Origin: Nitrospirota bacterium
Lineage (GTDB): Bacteria; Nitrospirota; Nitrospiria; Nitrospirales; UBA8639
Direction: 5' to 3'
Assembly (NCBI GenBank): GCA_020348185.1
Contig: CP070743.1
Location: 67,247 to 80,434, forward strand
Length of the DNA stretch: 13,188 nt
A model generated the notes under the pieces. It searched no databases and was not told the DNA's origin. It was given only the letters and a program-made list of their open reading frames with translations. Below are positions 1-5,636 of the stretch, one piece after another. How positions within the stretch are numbered: the stretch's first letter is position 1; each line of letters begins with the position of its first letter. The translations under genes and the position numbers were made by a program.

Positions 1-48
1 GTGGATCCAAGGCAAGCCGAGCGGTATCGACAGCGGACGGGAGAATAA
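1..48 (+). CDS. ubact: UBact (Pup-like protein modifier), C-terminal fragment
   Basis: This is the 3' end of a gene that enters from the left edge. Frame 1 reads VDPRQAERYRQRTGE and stops at TAA 46-48, five nucleotides before the prcB ATG. The Y-R-Q-R-T-G-E ending matches, from memory of the family, the C-terminus of UBact, a small disordered modifier that replaces Pup in Nitrospirota and several other Gram-negative phyla. From its end it also aligns loosely with the actinobacterial Pup tail AYVQKGGQ (shared Y, Q, basic residue, G, E/Q). UBact is thought to be joined through its C-terminal Glu to substrate lysines by a PafA-type ligase and to direct them to the proteasome. It already ends in Glu, so no deamidation of a terminal Gln should be needed. 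The GTG at position 1 is read here as an internal Val. Position directly before prcB is where pup sits in actinobacteria. Only 15 residues are visible. Confidence 0.78.
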   Translation: MDPRQAERYRQRTGE

Positions 49-53
49 TCAGA

Positions 54-845
54 ATGGGGAGACAAGGAGATTTCGTTCAGCTTTTGTTGGATCAAGGGTA
101 TTCCTTTGATGCCCCCCACTTCGACGGCAGGGGGAGTCAGCCTGTTGGACAAGAGCCTCTGGTCAAAGCCACAACGGTGTTAGCCTTAAAATATCAAGAC
201 GGTGTGATGGTCGGGGGAGACCGACGTGCGACGGCCGGCACGACTGTCATGTATGACCGAACCGATAAGGTTTTGGAACTTGATCGATTTTCTGTGATGG
301 CGATTGCGGGAGTTCCGGCCACTGCCTTCGAAATGGCCCGAATATTGGAACATTCCTTTAAATACTACCGGCGTAGTCAACTTCAAGATCTGAGCTTTGA
401 AGGGAAATTACGGGCTCTCTCTAAGCTCCTTAAAGAGAATGCCCCAGCGGCGTTAGCCGGAACAGGACCTGTGGCTCCGATTTTTGCCGGGTTTGATGAA
501 CAACACTCTTCTGGGAAAATCTTTTTTTACGACATTCTCGGGGCAGAGTTTGAAGGGGTGGACTATGCCGTGTCAGGATCGGGTTCGCCGACCATACGTG
601 GAATTTTGCATTACTTGCATCGGTGGGGAAACCAACCTCTGTATCAGCTGAGCGAGGAAGAAGCCGTGGTCCTCGTTCTTCGTTTGCTGATGAGTGCTGC
701 TGAGTTTGATTCCGCCACCGGGGGAGTGAACCACCAAGCCAATCTCTATCCGGCTATTAAACGAGTTACGGAAAAGGGCGTTGAAGGTGTTCCAGTAGAT
801 CGACTCAAAGCCCTGTTCGAGTCAAAGGTTACCTCTCATGTATGA
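54..845 (+). CDS. prcB: Proteasome subunit beta (20S core, catalytic)
   Basis: Catalytic beta subunit of the bacterial 20S proteasome, a cytoplasmic N-terminal-nucleophile threonine protease. It has 263 residues. Residues 1-39 are a propeptide and the mature chain should begin at Thr40 in KA|TTVLALKY. Counting Thr40 as Thr1, the family catalytic residues fall in register: Asp17 (D56, GGDRRATAG) and Lys33 (K72, RTDKVLEL). SGSGSP (174-179) and DSATGG (219-224) are the other conserved active-site loops, and the second is identical to the mycobacterial sequence. The residue before the cleavage site is Ala, where mycobacterial PrcB has Gly. The ATG lies 10 nt after a GGGAG purine run (39-43). The frame is open further upstream, but that would overlap the UBact gene. 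The stop codon overlaps the start of prcA, so translational coupling is likely. Confidence 0.96.
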   Translation: MGRQGDFVQLLLDQGYSFDAPHFDGRGSQPVGQEPLVKATTVLALKYQDGVMVGGDRRATAGTTVMYDRTDKVLELDRFSVMAIAGVPATAFEMARILEHSFKYYRRSQLQDLSFEGKLRALSKLLKENAPAALAGTGPVAPIFAGFDEQHSSGKIFFYDILGAEFEGVDYAVSGSGSPTIRGILHYLHRWGNQPLYQLSEEEAVVLVLRLLMSAAEFDSATGGVNHQANLYPAIKRVTEKGVEGVPVDRLKALFESKVTSHV

Positions 846-1662
846 AGAACCCTACCGATGGATCGAGGCGGTTGGGAATCGACGTCAGTATCTTGACGAC
901 CAATTTCAACAGGGTGCGCCGATCGTTGCGTTGTCATACCTCGAAGGAATCCTTCTGGTCACGTTTAGCCGTGGGACGCCAAAACTGTATGAGATCTATG
1001 ATCGGATTGCCTTGGGTGGAATGGGTCATCCGGCCGATTTGGAAAAGCTACGATTTAATTTGCTTGATATGGCCCATGTCGAGGGGTTTAACAGATCCCC
1101 TTCAGACGTGACGGGAAACCGGCTCATGAAGTACAGTCTGGCCCCGATGATTAAACAAGCCTTTGAGGAGATTTTTAAGGCGCCGTTTATTGCCAAAATT
1201 CTCCTGGCCGAGGTAGGCCCCCAACCAGACCGGGACCAATTCCTCACGATTGACTATGATGGATCGTTTGAGGAAAATCGCGGCTGTGCTGTCATCGCCG
1301 CCACCTCTTCCATACGAAAGAAGATGTTGGCGTTTCTTAAGACTCAGAATAATGGGCCCATCGATTCGTTACAGACAGCGTTGGATCTCGCGGTCAAAAC
1401 CTGGGCCCTTGGGTCGCTTCTACATCATTCTGCTGAATCACTGGACCATCAGGATGACGAAGATCAACAACCTGCCGGGGCTGCCCGTTCCCATGAACCG
1501 GATGAGAAAGCCCTGGTTGACCATATTCGACTTGCCTTATCAGAAAAATCGTTAGAATGTGCGTTGCTGGACCGTACCCTTCCCGGATCATCAAAATATC
1601 GAAATCTGCCGCCTGACCAGACTCGTCAGCTTCTTCCTGCCCTTCTTCAGCCGGCTGTCTGA
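838..1662 (+). CDS. prcA: Proteasome subunit alpha (20S core, gate ring)
   Basis: Alpha subunit forming the outer, gating rings of the 20S core; it lacks a catalytic N-terminal Thr. The N-terminus MYEEPYRWIEAVGNRRQYLD parallels the gate helix region of mycobacterial PrcA. The core runs from about residue 28 (PIVALSYLEGILLV), through KLYEIYDRIALGGMG (49-63) and SDVTGNRL (89-96), to ITIDYDGSFEENRG-like sequence at 137-149. The protein has 274 residues against about 248 in mycobacteria. Most of the excess is an acidic, probably disordered insertion at about 198-228 (DHQDDEDQQPAGAARSHEPD and neighbours) before the last conserved strand, LECALLDRTLPG (239-250). The start overlaps the prcB stop by 8 nt. 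A second ATG at 842 is in another frame and opens only an 89-codon shadow. With prcB it forms the alpha7-beta7-beta7-alpha7 particle. Confidence 0.95.
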   Translation: MYEEPYRWIEAVGNRRQYLDDQFQQGAPIVALSYLEGILLVTFSRGTPKLYEIYDRIALGGMGHPADLEKLRFNLLDMAHVEGFNRSPSDVTGNRLMKYSLAPMIKQAFEEIFKAPFIAKILLAEVGPQPDRDQFLTIDYDGSFEENRGCAVIAATSSIRKKMLAFLKTQNNGPIDSLQTALDLAVKTWALGSLLHHSAESLDHQDDEDQQPAGAARSHEPDEKALVDHIRLALSEKSLECALLDRTLPGSSKYRNLPPDQTRQLLPALLQPAV

Positions 1663-1693
1663 CCTCATTGGGTTTTCCAGAACACGTGCCCTC

Positions 1694-3175
1694 ATGATTA
1701 ACCGGATATTTGGGATCGAAACGGAATATGGTCTTCTCATCAATCAAGACCATCCGGAACATTCGCCTTCTTGGGTGGCGTACCAGATCATTGATCATTT
1801 GTTTCGGACCAAGCGATGCGGACTCCTGGATTTGCATCACCGGGGATATGATGAGCCCCCCGGTAATGGGGGCTTTCTCCTCAATGCAGGACGAATGTAT
1901 GTGGATATGGGGCATCTGGAATTTGCGTCACCGGAATGTCATTCCTTGACGGATCTGGTGGCATTCGATCGGGCCGGGGACTTACTGGTGCTGAATGCGT
2001 TAGAAGAACTTGGATTAGCATCCCAGGTCTCGCTCATCAAAAACAATGTGGATCATGAAACCGATGCGACCTTCGGGTGCCATGAAAATTATTTAGTCAG
2101 CCGAGATTTTCCTTTTAGTTACAGAGGGTTGGGGCAACTGGTTCCATTTTTGGTGACGCGTCAGGTCTATACGGGAGCGGGAAGGATCGGTGTGGCAGAA
2201 GTTTTTGATGACTGGATCGCGGTGGAACACATCACGGGAAGAACCCAAGGACCGAGCCGGGATTCAGCCGGGCGTCTAGCCGTTCCTTTTCAAATTTCTC
2301 AACGTGCTGATTACATCGTCAATGATTTTTTTGAATGGGTGCAGCACAATCGCGCCATTGTGAATACTAGAGATGAACCACTGGCCGACCCGACCCAATT
2401 TCGACGAATTCATTTGTTGATGGGAGACACGAATCTTTCAGAGGTGGCCACAGCCCTCAAAATGGGAACGACCGGATTGGTGCTGCAGCTTATCGAGGAG
2501 GGCCATGCCCCCAAAGGATTGGATTTGGATGATCCTGTATTTACGTTGCGACAGATCTCCCGCGATCCAGAACGACAATGGATGGTGACCCTGGCGACTG
2601 GCGAAACTCGGTCGGCCCTTGATATTCAAGAACAATTTTTAGAGGCCGCACAAAAATATTGTTCTGGCCAGGATGAGGAAACCGATTGGGTTCTGGAGCA
2701 GTGGGAATCCGTGTTGTGTGACTTGCGAAAAGACTATACCACTCTTGTCGGTCGGGTAGATTGGGCGTCCAAACTCTGGTTGTTAGAAACGTTTCGAGAA
2801 GCGGAAAACCTCACATGGGAAGATCCGTGGCTCAAAAGCCTGGATTTGGAGTATCACAATGTCGATACCCAAAAGGGTTTATATTATGGACTCATGGAAG
2901 AAGGGCGAACCCCTAGAGTGACGACGGATGTGGCGATCGAATTGGCCCAGCATCAACCCCCCCGGAATACCCGGGCGTTTGGTCGTGGGGAGGTCATTCG
3001 GTATCTGGCCGGCCAGTCGTTACCCGGTATGGCGGATCTTGAAGGCCAGTCTGGTCGTTATCCTCCCTATGTCATCAACTGGTCCGTATTTCAAATCCGT
3101 GGTGGGTCTGCCTTCCTCATGCCGGATCCCTTCCGTACGTATGTTCATGCCGTTCGTGAACATATTCGGCAGTAA
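1694..3175 (+). CDS. pafA: PafA-type ligase for the Pup/UBact modifier (PafA/Dop family)
   Basis: Carboxylate-amine ligase related to glutamine synthetase. The family activates the C-terminal Glu of the modifier with ATP and joins it to a substrate lysine (PafA), or removes it (Dop). Signature motifs from ATG 1694: GIETEYG (7-13, with Glu9 as in mycobacterial PafA), LLNAGRMYVDMGHLEFASPE (62-81, catalytic-base candidate Asp71), KNNVDHETDATFGCHENYLV (116-135), FLVTRQ (152-157), and INTRDEP-type VNTRDEPLAD (223-232). The C-terminal NWSVFQIRGG...PDPFRTYVHAV resembles PafA (WVHLKL...DPFRAV) more than Dop. However, NNVD and about 24 residues before LLNAG, at the site of the Dop loop, are Dop-like. 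Position after prcA favours PafA. The reading frame is open upstream to 1559, but that stretch overlaps prcA; the ATG 31 nt after the prcA stop begins exactly at the conserved domain. Its ribosome-binding site is weak. The protein has 493 residues. Confidence 0.85.
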   Translation: MINRIFGIETEYGLLINQDHPEHSPSWVAYQIIDHLFRTKRCGLLDLHHRGYDEPPGNGGFLLNAGRMYVDMGHLEFASPECHSLTDLVAFDRAGDLLVLNALEELGLASQVSLIKNNVDHETDATFGCHENYLVSRDFPFSYRGLGQLVPFLVTRQVYTGAGRIGVAEVFDDWIAVEHITGRTQGPSRDSAGRLAVPFQISQRADYIVNDFFEWVQHNRAIVNTRDEPLADPTQFRRIHLLMGDTNLSEVATALKMGTTGLVLQLIEEGHAPKGLDLDDPVFTLRQISRDPERQWMVTLATGETRSALDIQEQFLEAAQKYCSGQDEETDWVLEQWESVLCDLRKDYTTLVGRVDWASKLWLLETFREAENLTWEDPWLKSLDLEYHNVDTQKGLYYGLMEEGRTPRVTTDVAIELAQHQPPRNTRAFGRGEVIRYLAGQSLPGMADLEGQSGRYPPYVINWSVFQIRGGSAFLMPDPFRTYVHAVREHIRQ

Positions 3176-3185
3176 GAAATTGAAA

Positions 3186-3233
3186 GGTCGAAAAGGTCTA
3201 AGTGGTCGAAAGAGTCCAAGTAGGACGAAATCG
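3186..3233. repeat. Degenerate 18-bp tandem repeat after pafA
   Basis: In the 110-nt gap between the convergent pafA and SDR genes, the unit ggtcgaaaaggtctaagt (3186-3203) is followed directly by ggtcgaaagagtccaagt (3204-3221) and then by a partial copy, ggacgaaatcg (3223-3233). The rest of the gap is purine-rich and shows no clear rho-independent terminator or ORF. Confidence 0.6.
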
Positions 3234-3285
3234 AAAGAATTTATCTAGAACGAGAATGGAATGGAGAATTGGATGGATAAAGGAC

Positions 3286-4284
3286 TTAGAGAATTTCTTG
3301 AAAATACTTGATAGTTTTGGTGAGCCCTTCCTCTAGGGTTATATGTGGTTCCCATTTGAGCCATGTCTTCGCTCTTTGGATGTTTGGGTGTCTGACTTTA
3401 GGGTCATCGACGGGTAAGGGACAATGTTTGATAGGATTTGTTGTCCCGGTGTGAGCCAACACCATGTTGGCGATTTCGAGCACAGTGACTTCCCGGGGGT
3501 TTCCGATATTGAACGGGGAGTGAATGTTTAAGTCGGATGAAGGCTGATCCTGTTGGTTGGGGGCCTTATCCTCCAAGGCTGAGGGATTTTCATTCGGAGC
3601 CATGAGTAATGACACGATTCCCCGTACGAGGTCATCAACATAACAAAAGCTGCGAGTTTGGGAGCCATCACCATAGACGGTTAAAGGCTCTTTCCTTAAC
3701 GCCTGGACGATAAAATTCGAGATGACCCGTCCGTCCTTCGTTCTCATTTTTGGGCCATAGGTATTAAAAATTCTGACTATGCGTGTGTCGAGTCCATGAT
3801 ACCGATGGTACGCCATGGTGATGGCCTCACCGAAGCGTTTTGCCTCATCGTAAACGCCTCTGGGGCTAATCGGGTTCACATTCCCCCAATACGATTCTGG
3901 TTGCGGGTTGACCAAAGGATCACCGTACACTTCTGAGGTACTGGCGAGAAGAAATCTGGCGCCCTTGGCCATCGCCAGTCCGAGGGCCTTGTGTGTGCCT
4001 AAGGCTCCGACCTTGAGAGTGGCAATAGGTAATTCCAAATAGTCCTGTGGGCTGGCGGGCGACGCAAAATGCATGACAGCGTCCAATGGTCCATCAACAT
4101 GTAAATAATTACACACATCGTATTTGTTGAAGGAAAAGCGATCATGGCCCATCAGAGAAGCAATATTCTCAGTTCGTCCTGTAATCAAATTGTCCATGCA
4201 TAGGATGTCATGTCCCTGACCAATGAGGGTCTCGCATAAGTGGCTACCCAGAAACCCTGCGCCTCCGGTAATTAGTATTCGCAT
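3286..4284 (-). CDS. NAD-dependent nucleotide-sugar SDR, probable UDP-glucuronate decarboxylase (UDP-xylose synthase)
   Basis: Extended short-chain dehydrogenase/reductase acting on nucleotide sugars, 332 residues. The N-terminal Rossmann motif GGAGFLG (7-13) binds NAD. HFASPASPQDYLELPIATLK (72-91), LLASTSEVYGDP (112-123) and YWGNVNPISPRGVYDEAKR (132-150) carry the catalytic Thr116, Tyr145 and Lys149. The ASPASP, SEVYGDP and NPI-R-YDEAKR blocks are those of the UDP-glucuronate decarboxylase branch, which makes UDP-xylose from UDP-glucuronate for cell-surface polysaccharide. A dTDP-glucose dehydratase or other epimerase is less likely. Residues about 231-256 form a polar insertion between the YVDDLVRGIVSLL helix and FNIGNP that ordinary members lack. 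The ATG is preceded by AAGGGA about 7 nt upstream. It stands alone, convergent with pafA and divergent from the molybdoenzyme, so it is probably transcribed from its own promoter. Confidence 0.8.
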   Translation of the reverse strand: MRILITGGAGFLGSHLCETLIGQGHDILCMDNLITGRTENIASLMGHDRFSFNKYDVCNYLHVDGPLDAVMHFASPASPQDYLELPIATLKVGALGTHKALGLAMAKGARFLLASTSEVYGDPLVNPQPESYWGNVNPISPRGVYDEAKRFGEAITMAYHRYHGLDTRIVRIFNTYGPKMRTKDGRVISNFIVQALRKEPLTVYGDGSQTRSFCYVDDLVRGIVSLLMAPNENPSALEDKAPNQQDQPSSDLNIHSPFNIGNPREVTVLEIANMVLAHTGTTNPIKHCPLPVDDPKVRHPNIQRAKTWLKWEPHITLEEGLTKTIKYFQEIL

Positions 4285-4322
4285 AGAATAATCCCTTGTA
4301 ACGGAATGTCGAAGAGTTCCGT

Positions 4323-4352
4323 ATTAAAACCGTTTCGTAACGCAACTTTCAA
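4323..4352 (-). promoter_or_regulatory. Candidate sigma-70-type promoter of the SDR gene
   Basis: On the minus strand, TTGAAA (4352-4347) and TTTAAT (4328-4323) are separated by 18 nt. They match the -35 and -10 consensus with one or two differences and lie about 40-70 nt before the SDR start codon. This rests on sequence resemblance only. Confidence 0.4.
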
Positions 4353-4382
4353 GTGAAAAGACCGATAAACATGTTATTTTAT

Positions 4383-4405
4383 ATCTGAGATTTGAAATCT
4401 GAGAT
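4383..4405. promoter_or_regulatory. 13-bp palindrome with direct repeats in the divergent intergenic region
   Basis: AGATTTGAAATCT (4388-4400) is a perfect inverted repeat of 6+1+6. The same block contains two direct copies of ATCTGAGAT (4383-4391 and 4397-4405) with a 14-bp period. It lies between two divergent genes, about 100 nt before the SDR start and 65 nt before the molybdoenzyme start, where an operator would be expected. It could also be chance low-complexity sequence. Confidence 0.35.
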
Positions 4406-4469
4406 CTTCTTGTTGAATCCTGTTTGAATCTTGCGGAAGGCCAAACAGTGCGAGATAATAAATAATTAC

Positions 4470-5501
4470 ATGATGTCTCACGATTCCAAGTCTGAATTTC
4501 TCCCGCTCACCCGTCGTGCCTTGTTTCAAATAGGTGGGTTAACAGCCCTTAGTGGGCTTATCCCTGGGTGCGACATCGGAAGTATGTTTGCAGTCCCCCC
4601 CAGAGAGACAGTGTATTTTACTCCGAATGACAAATTTTATGTCGTAAATTTTATGGATTCTCCCTACAATTTTTCCCGGGATTTAGATATAGAACAGTGG
4701 AAAATGTCAGTCAAGGGGGAAGTCAAACATCCCGTATCCTTAGGATGGCGTGACATTTTGAATAAGAAGTCTTTTGATCAAGCTGTCACCCTGATGTGTA
4801 TCGATACCCTACCAGGGGGCAGTAGTTTGGGGAATGCCATGTGGCGGGGGATTTCCCTCAAGGAGCTGTTGAAAGAAGTCGGGGTTAATGAAGAAACGGC
4901 CCGGGATGTCATATTTAGGGCGGCAGATGGTTACCATGATAGCATTCCCCTTCAACGTGCCATGCAAGACGATGTCATGCTCGCCTATTTAATGAATGGC
5001 GAAAAACTTCCCAAGGAACATGGCTTTCCGCTTCGCTTGGTGGTTCCTGGTCTGTATGGGATTAAAAATGTCAAATGGATTACGGAGATTGAGGTCTTTG
5101 ATGTGGATTATAAAGGCTACTGGCAACGCAAAGGGTGGACGGACGACGGAACCATAAAGATTTTCTCTCGTATTGATAGCCCCGGTCATTACCAAGATTT
5201 GCGAGGTCCAAAACAACGAATCCGTGGAATCGCTTTTGGCGGACCCCATAGCATTCAAAAAGTCCAATTAAGTTTTGATCAGGAGAAAACGTGGATCGAT
5301 GCGGATATCGAACCTCCCCTGTCACCTCATTCTTGGGTCGTTTGGAACTTCGATTGGCTTCCCCCTCAAACCGGTAAACATATGGTGGCCGTTCGTGCCA
5401 TTGATACCACCCACCAAATTCAAACCTCAGACATTACACGTCCCCAACCATCCGGAGCGACTGGCCTTCACGCCATAGTTGTGAATGTGAAGCAAGTCTA
5501 A
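4470..5501 (+). CDS. Exported sulfite-oxidase-family molybdenum-cofactor oxidoreductase (Tat substrate)
   Basis: Oxidoreductase of the sulfite oxidase/YedY molybdopterin fold, 343 residues from ATG 4470. The N-terminus is a twin-arginine signal, T14-R15-R16 followed by the hydrophobic stretch ALFQIGGLTALSGLIPGC, implying export already folded with its cofactor. Cys34 might be a lipobox cysteine, although Pro at -2 is unusual. The Mo-binding domain follows: VTLMCIDTLPGGSSLGNAMW (106-125), with Cys110 as the probable Mo-ligating thiolate, then AADGYHDSIPL, HGFPLRLVVPGLYGIKNVKW and a GYWQRKGW segment. The C-terminal third resembles the Ig-like dimerisation domain (IRGIAFGG, VQLSFDQEKTW, WVVWNFDW). 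The frame is open from TTG 4431, but the ATG pair at 4470/4473 puts the Tat motif at the normal distance from the start. No haem domain is present, so an external electron acceptor is needed. The substrate (sulfite or another) cannot be read from the sequence. Confidence 0.85.
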   Translation: MMSHDSKSEFLPLTRRALFQIGGLTALSGLIPGCDIGSMFAVPPRETVYFTPNDKFYVVNFMDSPYNFSRDLDIEQWKMSVKGEVKHPVSLGWRDILNKKSFDQAVTLMCIDTLPGGSSLGNAMWRGISLKELLKEVGVNEETARDVIFRAADGYHDSIPLQRAMQDDVMLAYLMNGEKLPKEHGFPLRLVVPGLYGIKNVKWITEIEVFDVDYKGYWQRKGWTDDGTIKIFSRIDSPGHYQDLRGPKQRIRGIAFGGPHSIQKVQLSFDQEKTWIDADIEPPLSPHSWVVWNFDWLPPQTGKHMVAVRAIDTTHQIQTSDITRPQPSGATGLHAIVVNVKQV

Positions 5502-5511
5502 CCGAAAAAAG

Positions 5512-5592
5512 GTTTCGGGTTTCGCGTTTCTGGTTTCGGGTAAAAGAAGTGTAATTTTTTTTCCTTTAAACTCGAAACATGAAACTCGAAAC
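5512..5592. repeat. Long imperfect inverted repeat between convergent genes
   Basis: The left arm starts gtttcgggtttcgcgtttc (5512-5530, arm to 5536) and pairs with a right arm rich in gaaactcgaaac (5568-5592). Over 25 positions I count 20 Watson-Crick pairs, 3 G-U pairs and 2 mismatches, around a loop of about 31 nt that holds an oligo-T run. Short direct repeats of gtttcggg and of gaaactcgaaac lie within the arms. It sits just after the molybdoenzyme stop and before the aspS 3' end, so it may serve as a bidirectional transcription end or mRNA-stabilising structure. It also resembles a dispersed intergenic repeat. It is not a canonical short-loop terminator. Confidence 0.55.
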
Positions 5593-5636
5593 AATGCTTT
5601 TCCGATGAGTTGGTTAAGGTGGGAAATTTTGGTTGT

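Noticed and set aside
842..1111. Alternative ATG at 842 opening a frame inside prcA
   Set aside because: The prcA frame from 838 carries all proteasome alpha motifs; the 842 frame is a shadow.
1559..1693. N-terminal extension of the pafA frame, overlapping the end of prcA
   Set aside because: The 45 extra residues have no family similarity and overlap prcA by about 100 nt; the conserved domain starts at ATG 1694.
1394..1915. 173-codon open frame on the minus strand
   Set aside because: It lies antisense to prcA and pafA, both well supported by motifs, and its translation resembles no known domain.
4431..4469. TTG start for the molybdoenzyme
   Set aside because: It would add 13 residues before the Tat signal with no family support; tandem ATG codons at 4470/4473 fit better.
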